Source: Gentiana macrophylla (taxonomy: Eukaryota > Streptophyta > Magnoliopsida > Gentianales > Gentianaceae). From it: a stretch of 64,000 bases of DNA. The notes below the pieces were generated by a model, which was not told the origin of the DNA, did no database searches, and saw only the letters and a program-made list of their open reading frames with translations. Below are positions 35,600-46,569 of the stretch, piece after piece (position 1 is the stretch's first letter; every line of letters begins with the position of its first letter). The stretch spans positions 35,513,318 to 35,577,317 of the forward strand of contig CM047810.1 in assembly GCA_026214975.1 (NCBI GenBank), written 5' to 3'. Made by a program: the position numbers and the translations under genes.

Positions 35600-36540
35600 A
35601 GTTGATGTTATTCTTGCTTGTTTTTGTTTAACGTGTGAACTTCTACATTTTGAAATATATCTATACGTGGAAAAGAAAAGGAAAACATGATGTTAATTTT
35701 CGCAAGTTTTAGTAATTTATTTTATTTTAAGTTGTTGTTGACCCGGAAATGTCTAGGGAATTGGCTGACAGCTGACTTAGAATACGGCGAAGGAATTAAC
35801 GGGATGCTCTGGCCGGACCCGGATAAAATTTGTCAATGATATGAGATACGAGTATGTATACGACAAGGGCAGTAGAAGAGGGGTATTTTCCGCGACAAGA
35901 ACATTAATTTTATGATGGTTCTGGACTAAATTTTTATACCATTATTTCATTAATTTGAACGCTTTTTGTTTTTATACAAAGCGTTCCACCAGAAATCTTT
36001 TAAATAGTATTGGTCAGATACATCACGTAGGATTCGATAATGAACAATTGTAAAATTTGTGATTAATTTGACTGAATGTTTACATTTTCCATTCAATGAA
36101 ATTAACTGTTGAATTTTTTTTAGGAAAATAAACTTTTTATTAAACCAAATCCGCGATAGCGGGAGATTACATCATGAGGAGGGTTAATTAACCGTTGAGT
36201 TAAGTAAATATTTACATAATTCTAGTGTTTCTCTTTTCTTATTCTTTTTAGCATTAAATCTCCTTTATTGTAAGATGATTTTTTTATGTAAACATTCGAG
36301 TTGTATTACTAATATAAAATATTTAAAAAAATGTTTGTTAACGACTTAACGTGATGTGTGCCTGATTTTTCTTTCTTTTTTTTTTTTTTTTTTTGAGAGT
36401 GTGTTTTTTGTTTTTAGCGTGATAGTTTTGGGGATGGTCTGAAAAACGTGACTTGATATTTTACCAACCTTTTAAGGAATAAAATCATTTTTTTAATTGT
36501 TAAACCCTAACCATAATGATTCTCGCTTTCTCTATGTCTC
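35600..36540. other. SAUR upstream spacer
   Basis: AT-rich, no gene seen. The segment TTTTTATTAAACCAAATCCGCGATAGCGG near 36136-36164 resembles the tail of a dispersed repeat, and a T run lies at 36373-36394. Confidence 0.4.
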
Positions 36541-36599
36541 ACGAGTTGAGTGAATATGTTAATGACCCAGAGTCATAGGCCCGCTATTATACTAAAGAA

Positions 36600-36720
36600 T
36601 TGAAAGAAATTCTCCTTTACGGGATTCGAATATCCACATTTTAGCTTAAGATCCAACTGTCATTTTAAAGTATACATTTTTTTACCACTAGGCCAAATCT
36701 TGAGACACGTTGTATGCTGG
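36600..36720 (-). mobile_element. tRNA-derived SINE-like repeat
   Basis: On the minus strand a box A-like TGGCCTAGTGGT (36684-36695) is followed about 55 nt later by a box B-like ATTCGAATCCCG (36620-36631). This is the internal RNA polymerase III promoter layout of plant SINEs. No cloverleaf could be drawn and no flanking duplication was identified, so it is not a functional tRNA gene and its ends are uncertain. Confidence 0.4.
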
Positions 36721-36729
36721 TAATAGTAC

Positions 36730-37879
36730 TTTTTTAGTGGTAGGAGCATAAGAGCACTTGAATCGGTGGCTCTTAAGAAAAAAAAATTCTAGTTTATAGA
36801 TTCAAACAAATCTTTTCACTATTTAATGCAATCTGACGATGTTCTAAAATCGTCCGGATATTACTGCGGATAACTGGATATTTAGAGGATAATCCAACTA
36901 TCAATCTGATGGTGTTTGAGTGATTTTTAATTGTGTTTATGATGCCTGCCAATGAATCTGAGATCAAATCAATAACATAGTTCTAATAATGAGGATGAAA
37001 GTCCTTTCAGATATAGGTTTTCTCTGAAGTTAGTGGATGCACACACGTTTTCCATGATTTGAGGGGTATGGGGATCATGTAGCAGTTATTGTTTGTGTCA
37101 TAATAGGGCAACAATCACATAGTCATTAAGAGAGCAGTTACAATCGTGGTGTAAAGTCTTGCATAATGTCTGGAATGCCCATTAATGCAGAGCTCGTGTT
37201 GTCTGAGATCGTGCACGCCTCGTACCGAGAAGAATACGATTTTTGAGGTAATCGAGTACTGGGTTAGCAATATGAGGTCGTATGTGGTCTTTACCGAGCC
37301 AAAATGATACTTTATGAGGTCTGTTGATGTAGGGTCCGATATTCGGCTTGAGCCCGTATGGGCCCAATTGTTGTAATAGTCCGATAACTCTTTATGAGTG
37401 ACACGTATGCGATTTTAGGTCATATCCATATCAAAAACCCCCAAACTGAGGTTGTGATGTAAGTTGTTGGTTAGATGCGCGATACGTGATGTGGCCCGAA
37501 GTGAGAGGCTAGACTTAAACCGTTTAATTAAAGCGATTGATGTGCGCGACCTCTCAGTGGAATTCAAATCATTTCTAATTCGATCGATGCATTATTTACG
37601 TATGCACGATCAATCAAATGATACCAACATTCGATGAGCATCCACATGAGTTACCTTATAAATTAGATTCTTATCTCTTTCTTTCACTTCTTCGTCAATC
37701 AATTTAGAAATTACTTCAAGTTGAAACGGATGTCTGTTCCCGATCCTTTCTCTGGGCATGCACATATTTGGGGCATTGTTTACACTTCTTTAGCTAGTTA
37801 GAGCATTCCTCAACACCTACGGCGAGAAAATCAAAGTTCTTCATTCCAGGCGGTTCTAGCCAATCTACTAGCCTGTGGG
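36730..37879. other. Spacer, no gene seen
   Basis: AT-rich to mixed sequence. A 61-codon ORF on the minus strand (37182-37367) lacks recognisable features. The stretch 37600-37740 is pyrimidine-rich and could be older LTR debris. Confidence 0.3.
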
Positions 37880-38490
37880 CGACGATGGTGAAAATAGACT
37901 GGCCACGTGTCACTCTTATAACATCCCAAGATTGAGAGAAAGATAAGAGGAATCTTTTAGGGCCGGAGCCCCATACTGATAAGACCACCCCCAGGAGGAG
38001 AGTGCCCATCACCTATCTCGGCTATTATCTTTGCGGCCTGCTTCGGCCCGTCGGGAGAAGCGAGGACTCGTGACTCAGTCTAAACGACTGAGAGAGCCCA
38101 CCAAAAGCCGATTAGCTCTTCCTTAAGTGGTAAATAACACATGTGCCTATATTATAGGGGAATTCTGGGATCACGGAAGGAAATCCTATAATTCGAATAT
38201 AATCATAATTATCTCTTGTGAGAGATAAACACGTGATGATCCTTAGGGTTTAAGGATTCTACTGACTTGTTTGACAAGAAAAGAGGTGAGGCGCCTCCTA
38301 TATAAACAACCACTGAGGAACTACAAATGACTTGATTCCAATTTAACTATTGGATATGTAGGCAACTTGAGAGAAACTAACTCTCAGGCTCGAGTCTTAA
38401 TCACACCAAATCATGATCCCCATTGTTTACATTCTTGTTTGAATCGTCACAGAGGTTATTTGGACCCGTAGGTGACATCCGACATCATCA
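37880..38490 (+). repeat. 5' LTR of element A
   Basis: About 611 bp, ending CATCATCA. It shares with 60740-61347 (inverted) the GGCCACGTGTCAC block, the CCTTAGGGTTTAAG block, TATATAAAC (38299-38307) and GTAGGCAACTTGAGAGAAACT. The 5' end is degraded (GACGATGGTG), so the start is approximate. Confidence 0.75.
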
Positions 38491-38510
38491 ATTAGGCGCT
38501 AGAAGGAGGG
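38491..38510 (+). other. Primer-binding region of element A
   Basis: ATTAGGCGCTAGAAGGAGGG follows the LTR. Element B has ATTGGCGCTAGAAGGAGGG at the same place. TGGCGC is the 3' end complementary to several plant tRNAs; the tRNA was not identified. Confidence 0.6.
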
Positions 38511-38799
38511 CCTCTTTTTATTACGATTTGATCAAGAAGCGGCGATGGTACCACCAAAAATCTTGGAAAAATGACCCAAACGGCGGCAATTTAGAGCGCC
38601 GGAGAAGTAGACCCAAGCTGCTACTACTACTAGCCAACCCCAAACCAACCCGGAGGAAAGCGGCGCGGTCCAAAGCCAAAGCGAGGCCTTCTTTGGATCG
38701 TTACGTAATTTGGATGTTCCGGCTTTCAAAAGTGTATTAGGTTTGGCCTAAAGGGCGAAGAGAAGCTCCACAAAACGTGGACCCAAAGGTAACTGGCAA

Positions 38800-39900
38800 A
38801 TAAGGAGGATAGATGAGAAACTCTCTCCCACCTCCTCATCTGCAGCATGGGCGAGGTAAGGCTCGAGGCCGAGGAAAATTTGCCGGGGCGGAATTAGACG
38901 GGATCTGGGAAAGAAAGCGGACGATCTCTCCATCGAATCACCGTTCTCGAGCATATTTTGAACTACCCACGCCCGAGAGAGATTTAAGATCCCAAAACTA
39001 GAAGCATATGGCGGAGCGAAAGATCCTCAGGACCACCTCTTTCAGTATCTAACGCACATGAATTTAGACTGTGCGCCCGAGGAGATGAAGTGCAAAGCCT
39101 TCCCGGCATTACTTACGGGCAGGGCTCGTGAGTGGTTCCGGAAATTACCACCTCGATCTATTGAGAATTTTGAAACCCTGGCAAGAAAATTTTTACAAGC
39201 TTTTGTCACAGCTAAACCCTTCCAGAGGAATGTCACGTACCTCCTCACAATTAAATCGGAAAAATAAGAAAGCAGTCTTTGCGAGTGCACGAAAAGATTC
39301 AATGAGGAATCTAGGCAGGTCGGAAATGCCGATGAACACCTCCTGATCACCTCTTTCGTAGCAGGTCTACGAGAAGGTAGGTTATATGCAAAGCTCAATG
39401 GACGACTTCCGAAATCAATGGATGAGTGTATGGATCGGCATATAAACCTTTATCAAGGTGAGAGGCCAAGCTGTTTAAAAGAGGAGTCGGAAGCTCCTAA
39501 GAAAGAGAGGTCGGATAGCGGATCGATAGAAAGCGTAAACGAGTATGGGACCGAGTAGGCTGCGCCCATAATCGACCGACTTCGGGAAGAAAGGGGCCGC
39601 TTCAAGAGAGGACTTTATCCTTTAAACCGATCACGCGGCGCAGTCCTGCGCCATAATGCGAGAGAAAAGGCATTGCCCGTACTCCACCTCTTATGAAGGG
39701 TCCCGGGAAAAAAGGATCGGACCAAATATTGTAAGTTTCATGAAGACATTGGTCACGACTTCGAGAGCGGTGCAAGGATTTCTGAGAGAGAGATCGATCT
39801 TCTGCTTTGTTATGGAAGGAAACTCGATGAGGTCATAGATAGGTCCCGTCACCCAGAACCCGGGAAGGCGGGAATACAAGAGAAAAAGATTTGATCGTGA
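38800..39900 (+). pseudogene. Gypsy gag of element A, broken
   Basis: The retrotransposon gag core reads MNLDCAPEEMKCKAFPALLT followed by GRAREWFRKLPPRSIENF (39058 onward), matching the region of element B near 60150-60030. A knuckle-like CKFHEDIGHDFE lies near 39737-39772 with its final cysteine lost. Frame shifts and stops at about 39265 and later break the frame. Confidence 0.75.
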
Positions 39901-40139
39901 CCGAAAGGATGATTACTGAGCGAAGGAGGATCCGTCCCGAGGACGGAGGGCAGCGGATAATCGCCCCATTAATACCATAAATACCATCTCGAGCGGTCCG
40001 AGTACATCGTCCCGACCTGAGGAAGCAGATGGTAACCGGGCACCGACCAAAGACCGACTTCGGGAAAAGAGACAAAGGTTGTCCGGGAGGTCGTTTATGG
40101 TCCTCGCGATCCTCTCCCCTCGTCGGCAATAATGAAGGC

Positions 40140-40450
40140 TTGGTCATCGAGCGGTAATCAATAAACATACGGTGAAGCGTATTTGTGTAGACACCGGAAG
40201 TGCGATCAATGTCTTTGTACTACAATGTGTTTGATCCATGAAATTAAAGGATGCAGAGCTAGTACCTGTGTCATCCCCGCTATTTGGATTTGCAGGACCA
40301 CCAGTCCACCCCATGGGTATGATCAGCTTACCAACCACTTTTGGGAAAGCACCTCGGGCGGGATCCTTATGGTGAGTTATGTGGTGGTCGAGGGCCCCAT
40401 CGACCTACAATGTTATCATGGGGCGACACCTTACTAATAGATCTGCGGCG
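40140..40450 (+). pseudogene. Gypsy aspartic protease of element A
   Basis: VKRICVDTGSAINV (about 40168-40210) carries the catalytic D-T-G. A PLFGFAGPPVHPMG stretch (40280-40320) matches the corresponding part of element B (PLFGFAGDLASTPW). It would process the polyprotein. Internal stops are present. Confidence 0.7.
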
Positions 40451-40583
40451 GTGATCTCTCCGGCACACGTCGGTTTGAAGTTCCCGACACAGGAGGGGAA
40501 TGAGAAGTCAAAGGTGACGTCGAAACAGCCAGGAGCTCTACCACGGCCCTTTGTAAATGGAAGAATGATGGTACAGCAGTATC

Positions 40584-40994
40584 GTGGAAGAATTGCTCCC
40601 GGAGGAGGAAGAAAGTTGGTCGTCAGATGATAAAATCGAGGTAGTAAATTTGGGAAAGGAACAAGAAAGCTTGTCAGTCAACATAGGATCATGGATCCCA
40701 TATCGGTTTAAAACAGAGCTCGTTGAGACCTTAAAGGAGTTTAGAGACGTATTTGCATGGAAGACGGATGACATGCCAGGCTTGTCCCCCGAGCTAGCCC
40801 TGCACAGGTTGCACGTGGACCCAGCCCGGAAGCCGGTTAGGCAAAAGAAAAGACGATTTGCAAAAGATCGAATGGAGACCATTCAAAGGGAAGTAGAGAA
40901 GTTACTACAAGCCGGGATCATCGTGAAGTGTTTTACCCGACTGGCTCGCCAACCACATCTGGTAAAAAAGCCGGATGGTAGTTGGCGAATGTGT
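40584..40994 (+). pseudogene. Gypsy reverse transcriptase N-terminal part, element A
   Basis: Frame open to the gap: DVFAWKTDDMPGLSPELALH, then VRQKKRRFAKDRMETIQREV, then VKKPDGSWRMC, the standard opening of a Tat-type RT. The catalytic YxDD block lies beyond the gap. A local frame disturbance near 40925 replaces the REV.YP.W segment. Confidence 0.85.
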
Positions 40995-41094
40995 NNNNNN
41001 NNNNNNNNNNNNNNNNNNNNNNNNNNNNNNNNNNNNNNNNNNNNNNNNNNNNNNNNNNNNNNNNNNNNNNNNNNNNNNNNNNNNNNNNNNNNNN
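40995..41094. other. Assembly gap, 100 N
   Basis: Exactly 100 undetermined bases, a conventional size for a gap of unknown length. RT of element A is on its left and 3' flanking sequence of element B is on its right. Confidence 1.
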
Positions 41095-41242
41095 TTTTTA
41101 CTTTGAAGCAATCTTGTTTATGTTTTGAAATTTATTTTGGTTTGAATACTTACCTGGTATCCTTTGCCTCAATATGGCATGCATTACTCAAGTAATGGAT
41201 GGCATATTTTGTCATTTGATTTGATAGCTATCAGCTTTTTCT

Positions 41243-41860
41243 TAGCCGGCCCTGCCGACTCGGGAAGTTAGTGGAATTCTAACTTTCTGATTATGCCTGC
41301 AATACTCAGTTTAGTTTTTAGCCTGCCCTGCAGACTCGAGAAACTAGTGGAATTCTAACTTTCTGAGTATGCACTGCAGTACTCAGTTAAAATTTTTAGC
41401 CTACCCTGCAGACTCGGGAAGTTAGTGGAATTCTGACTTTCTGAGTATGCCCCGCAAAGACTCGGCTTAATTTTAGCCGTCCACACCGACTCGGGAAGTT
41501 AGTGGAATTCTAACTTTCTCGAGTATGCCCTCAGAGTACTCGGCTTAATTTTAGCCGGCCCCACCGACTCGGAAGTTAGTGGAATTCTAACTTTCCGAGT
41601 ATGCCTGCTTAAAGACTCGGTTTAGTTTTTAGCATGCCCTGCAGACTCGGGAAGTTAGTGGAATCTTTCTCGAGTATGCACCGCAATTCTCAAGAAATTT
41701 TAGCTCCTCCTGCACAGACTGGAAGTAGTGGAATTCTAATTTTCTCGAGTATGCCCTACAAGATTTCGCTTTAATTTTTAGCCACCTGACTCGGAAGTTA
41801 GTGGAATTCTAACTTTCTCGAGTATGCACCATGAAGATTCGGGCTTAATTTTAATTATCC
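41243..41860. repeat. Tandem array of about 78-bp units, 8 copies
   Basis: The phrase GACTCGGGAAGTTAGTGGAA recurs, in variants, at 41257, 41333, 41411, 41488, 41566, 41644, 41717 and 41788, a spacing of 71-78 bp. The array lies directly beyond the pol end of element B, where its 3' untranslated region should be. Tat-lineage elements are known to carry variable tandem repeats there. Confidence 0.9.
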
Positions 41861-41943
41861 CTTATAATGGGGGTAATTTAATAAAATAATATTCGTAAAA
41901 AGCATAAGAAATTTATTAAAATCTGAAGTGATGCTTGATTACA

Positions 41944-43333
41944 TCATTTATTAAGAATAGAAAACTGAGCTGAAAAGTAAAGAACGTAATTCCGGCACTG
42001 GCCTCTGACATAGAATTTTTCGAGATTATTGGCATTCCAGCTGCGGGGTATAGTCCTACCTCTTGCATCGGCTAGCTGGTATGAGCCTTTTCCATGAACT
42101 TTCACCATCCGGTAAGGGCCTTCCCAGTTCGGGTCGAGCTTGCCTTGAGGAACCTGCCTGCTGACCTTATTTTTCCTCAACACCAAATCTCTTTCTTTGA
42201 AGTATGGGTGCTTGACTTTGGAGTTATAGTACTTAGATATCCTATGCTTGTACTTAGCCATTCGGATGTAGGCCACTTCCCGGGCTTCTTCCAAGTCATC
42301 ATTGGCCGGTCTGAGCTCGTTGTCTTGGTCCTGACCGCCATGGAGTTCGGTCCTCGGAGAGGAGTCCACTTTGGCGGGATGATGACCTGCCACATCCATA
42401 GGCCAAGGAAAAAGTGTTTCACCGGTTGCTGAATTTGGCGTAGTCCTGTACGTCCAAAATATGTTGGGTAAGTGTTCAACCCAATTCTCTCATTCTTCTT
42501 CCAAATTCTTCTTTAAATCGACTTTGACTTGTCTGCTTGTCTGCTCGACTTGGCCATTAGCCTCATGGGTGTCCGACAAAAGTAAAATGTTGAGCAATGC
42601 CTCGCTTGGAGCACCATGCTCGACTATCCTGCCTTCAAATCAAGCTCCGCTGTCTGAGATCAAGATCTTAGGTATTCCGTATCTAGAATATAATACTTTT
42701 CCATATGAACTTCTGAATGGCCCTGCCTGTGATAGTAGTTATAGCCTTGGCCTCCACCTATTTGGTAAAATAGTCAACTGCCATGTGACGGAACCTCAGG
42801 TTTCTGGGAGCTCGAGGGAGGGGTCCGACCAGGTCTACCCCCCATTGATAGAAGGGTCAAGGAGATACTATGGGAACCATTTATTGTGAAGGCTGATGGG
42901 TTAGGTTGTCATCCTGGCATGACTTGCACTTCGTCACTAGTTCAACTGCCTCGGCTTGCATGGTGGGCCAGTAATAGCCGAATAGCCGACACTTTCTGGC
43001 CAGAATCCAAGAACCCGCGTGATTTCCACAGATACCGAGGTGGATTTCTCTAAGAAGATAGTTTCCTTTTTCCTCCGAGGCACATCTGAGCCAAGGCGAT
43101 GTAAAAGACCGTCTGTATAGAATTTCATCGAAAAGGGAATACCTGCTTGCCAAAAGTTTCAACTTTCTAGCCAGGAACTTGACGCTCGGTAGTATTCCAT
43201 GCTTGAGATAGGACACTATATGGTCCATCCATGTAGCCTGCTGACTGACCGGTTGCACCAGGTTCAAGGTGTAGCTACGTTCGGCTAGTTGTTCCACCAA
43301 CACTTTTTTATTTGAGAAGAAGTTAGAGGCCAT
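41944..43333 (-). pseudogene. Gypsy integrase of element B
   Basis: The zinc-binding HHCC part is IHLGICGNHAGSWILARKCR with YWPTMQAEAVELVTKCKSCQ (about 43080-42905). The catalytic core includes HMAVDYFTK (first aspartate, about 42795-42765) and a disturbed DSGA.F region near 42650. The C-terminal part is open at 42399-41944, with KLDPNWEGPYRMV and the GSYQLADARG motif. It would insert the DNA copy. Frame shifts lie near 42880 and 42400. Confidence 0.85.
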
Positions 43334-43369
43334 CTTGGAGAGAGCGTCAGCTTTCTTATTCTATGCCCG

Positions 43370-43815
43370 AGAGACCTGCTCGATCTGAATTGTCTGGAAG
43401 TTCTTGAGTAGGGCTTTGGCCACTGCCAAATACTTCTTCATTGGTTCTTCCCTTGCTTCATACTCCTCTTTGACATGATTGACCACCAATTGTGAGTCAC
43501 TGAATACTTGTAAGTTGATAGCACCAAGTTTGCTGGCCAGCCGGAGCCTTGTGATCAGAGCTTCATATTCTGCCTCGTTATTGGTAGCATTGAATTGGAA
43601 ACGTAATGCATACGGAAACTCTTCTCCTTTTGGACTTATAAGCGAGGCCTACCCCGCCCCATCTTTTCCAAACGCCCCATCCACATATAGGGGTCCAGAG
43701 CTTATCTTGCCCGACCGAGTAATCTTTCTCAACGTCCACTGAGATTTCTTCACCTAAGAAGTCGGCCAAAGCTTGAGCCTTGATAGCAGCTCGGAGTTGG
43801 AAGTCCAAGTCATAT
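43370..43815 (-). pseudogene. Second (Tat-type) RNase H of element B
   Basis: The domain begins after AAIKAQALADFLGEE (43800-43750) and contains ATNNEAEYEALITRLRLASK (about 43585-43530) and VFSDSQLVVNHV (about 43510-43475), which hold acidic residues of the RNase H fold. Two frames are needed to read it. This domain separates Tat from other gypsy lineages. Confidence 0.8.
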
Positions 43816-44786
43816 TCTCGCGCCGCCTATGACCCATTTGACCGGGGCCTACCAGAGGTGTCAGCCGTGGTCGTGATTTGTCGTAGTGGCCGATCGGTCC
43901 GACCGTTATCCGATGTGCTTGGAAGTATGGCCTAAGCTTTCCGAGGCGTGAACCAAGGCTAGAGCTAATTTCTCCGTGTTGGTATATCTAACTTCGTTTC
44001 ATGCAAAGCACCGCTACATAAAACACCGGGTTTCTCATCCATTTTCTTCTCTCGATCAAGACCACGCTAATTGTCTCTTCAACAATCGCTAAGTAGATGA
44101 ACAAAGTTTCTCATTCTTGAGGAGACATCGCAGTAGGGAGCTCGCCTAAGTAAGCTTTAAGATCCTCGAACGCCTTCCTGGCTATCCTCACCCACCGGAA
44201 AAGGACTTGTTTTCCCCGAGGACCTTGAAGAATGGTAGCACGCCGCGCTGGGTCCTGACATAAACCTATTCAGGCCTCGCCATGCGCCTCTATCAATCTT
44301 TGCACCTCATTGATATTTTTGGGAGGTGGCATTAACCTTAATGCCTCAATCTTGTTGGGATTCACCTTGATGCCTTCATTGGAGATCATGTAGCCCAGGA
44401 ACTTACCCGACCTGACCCTAAATGTACATTTCTTAGGGTTTAACTTCATCTGAGTCGGTTTGAGTGTGTTGAATACTTCTCTGATGTCTACCATGTATTC
44501 ATCAAGGGACCTGCTCTTGATTAAGAGGTCATCTATATAGACCTCCATGCATCTTCCTATCTGCTTTTCAAATATCTTATTCACTGCTCTCTGATAAGTG
44601 GCTCCTACGTTCTTGAGCCTGAAAGGCATAGTGATATAACGTAACGCACTCACTCTTTCGGTAATAAATGCAGCTTTTTTCGGTGTCCTTTGGATCCATG
44701 GCTATCTCGATGGTACCCCTTATACGCATCTAAAAATGCAAAGATTTCAAAACCTACGGTTGAATCAACTAACCTGTCAATCTTAG
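43816..44786 (-). pseudogene. RT part 2 and first RNase H of element B
   Basis: The RT continues with ALRYITMPFRLKNVGATYQR, the catalytic VYIDDLLIKS (YxDD-type, about 44550-44520) and FRVRSGKFLGYMIS (44410). The first RNase H (FEDLKAYLGEL to PYFQAH) follows at about 44180-43900 with frame breaks. The upstream half of RT is 13.4 kb away at 58181-58652. Confidence 0.85.
44782..44786. other. Target-site duplication, left copy
   Basis: CTTAG immediately before the LTR start TGTTGG. It is repeated at 58176-58180. Confidence 0.9.
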
Positions 44787-46469
44787 TGTTGGACTTATTT
44801 TTAAGTTTTAGTGATGAGTGCCAGACTAGCTGTTATAGAGAAAAGGCAAAAAGATGTTTAGATCAAATGTATAGACTTATTAGAGTTTGATCTTGTATAG
44901 GTTTGATCAAACAAGCACTATAAAAGGTCAGCTAACTTTCATCACAGAGACTGCTTCAGTCAAGTAGGGTACCTAGGTCAAGTAGACTAGTTTAGAACTC
45001 AAAAGACCAAGGCCTGTGGCTCAAACTCGCTTATTGAAGGCTAAGGATCAAACTTAGTATTTAAATTCAAGGATATGGAATCGCAATTTAGGAAGTCTCA
45101 GATGACCGAAATCGATTGCATATACCTTGTGTACAAGGTCTAAGTTCCACAAGTTAAATGGTAATTGGAACTTGGTTATAATTAAAATGGTGTAATCTGA
45201 CTTAATAATAAAAAGTTAGATACAATAGAAGTCAGCTGAAGTGTTTTTATAAACACAACAACTTTGGTACAACTGACTGATATGTATTTCAGCAGACTAA
45301 TACCCACAGGAACCTACTGATATATATCTCGAATTATTCAAAGGTTACATTGGAAGAATACAAGGATAAGGACAGATAACAACCCGTGATTTTATCAAAC
45401 AAATCAATGGTTAAGATTAAAGGGACGTTGGAAAGAAACAGAGCTCTATCCAATAGATACAAGTCAAAGGGTGGACAGACTGAAAACTGTCAAAAAGCAA
45501 TCTGACAGTGTCAGTACTATGTACAGTGACATAATGCAAGTCAAGAAAAGGACAAGTCTGAAACGGCTATGTTTGAATTTCAAACATAAGTCACAAGGAT
45601 TCCTACCTATAAATAGAGGACTCCTAATTCAGATACCAGTGATGAAAATTAAGGATGTATCTTGAGCTATCAGATTTCAATCTATTAATACCCTGTTGAT
45701 CCTACTGAACTTAAAGCTACTGATCCAGTAAAATTCTTCAAGTGTAATCGGCTATCAAGCTACATCAAGTTTACACACTTGAAGACCTCAAGCTGCTGAT
45801 CATATCATCCTGATCAAGTCGCCGAAAGTCAATCACTTACTTGATTCAAACTTTCTTTTATAAGAAATCAATAAGACAGTGAAGCATCCTTGGGTGTCAA
45901 GGATCGTTGTTTGTGGTGGAGCCGTGGTGAAAAGGCAATCCTACCTTTCAAGGACCAAAGGAAGACTTTGGAGCAAAGAATCCTACCTGCTCCAAGTGTT
46001 CAGCCAGTGAAGCCATAGTTATTGGTGAAGGACAAGCAACTTAGGATTTTTGTAACCGCTACCTCAAGGATCTCTAGTGAATTACCTCCAACATCACAGA
46101 GAAGAGTGGACTCGACAGATTACACCACCCGAACCACTATAAAATTGCCTACTTACTTTCTGCATTTACATTCTGCACTTAGTACATTTAGCACATCAAC
46201 CTATTGAACTAGCAACTGATTCAATACACTACTGAGTATCTAATACTTGGTATCATATTTTAACAACAAGTAACAGGGCTTAATTTAAATATATTCCGCC
46301 ACAACAAGTTCAGTAAATTCAATAGTCAGCAGACTACTGAGTGTCAGCAGACTACTAAGTGATTAGCAGACTGCTGAAGTTGCTGAGTTTGTTAACTCCA
46401 AAAGTTTTAAGTGTTAAGTTTATTAACCCCCCTCTCTAAACTTAACCAAAGCCTTTCAAGGGACCAAAA
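44787..46469 (+). repeat. 5' LTR of element 2
   Basis: 1683 bp, start TGTTGGACTT, end GGGACCAAAA (the 3' partner ends GGGACCAACA). The promoter TATA box is CTATAAATAG at 45607-45616. Several CAGACTACTGAG-type motifs cluster near 46320-46385. Confidence 0.95.
45607..45616 (+). promoter_or_regulatory. TATA box of element 2 LTR
   Basis: CTATAAATAG, conserved at the same LTR position in the 3' partner (57320-57329) and in LTR-a (5277-5286). Confidence 0.75.
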
Positions 46470-46470
46470 T

Positions 46471-46482
46471 TGGTATCGCAAA
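46471..46482 (+). other. Primer-binding site of element 2
   Basis: TGGTATCGCAAAGG follows the LTR by one base. Compared with TGGTATCAGAGC-AAAGG the block AGAG is missing or misread, one of many such changes at CAG in this window. Confidence 0.75.
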
Positions 46483-46569
46483 GGTTTCCGCTCAAGTAAT
46501 CTTACTTGTTGTGCTTGTGAAAATACTTTGAAAACTTTTTCAAATTTCTGATTTTCAAAGATTTGCATC

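Larger units (their letters stand above)
37880..40994 (+). mobile_element. Tat-type Ty3/gypsy element A, 3' side missing
   Basis: 5' LTR 37880-38490, PBS, gag, protease and the first part of RT in order on the plus strand, all close to element B in protein sequence but clearly a different copy. It ends at an assembly gap in the middle of RT. Confidence 0.8.

Noticed and set aside
36600..36720. Functional tRNA gene
   Set aside because: Box A and box B are present, but acceptor and anticodon stems cannot be drawn; kept only as SINE-like.
37182..37367. 61-codon minus-strand ORF near element A
   Set aside because: No domain, no promoter or context; probably chance.
41243..41860. CRISPR array
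   Set aside because: Units are about 78 bp of continuous tandem repeat with no unique spacers, in plant DNA, in the 3' region of a gypsy element.
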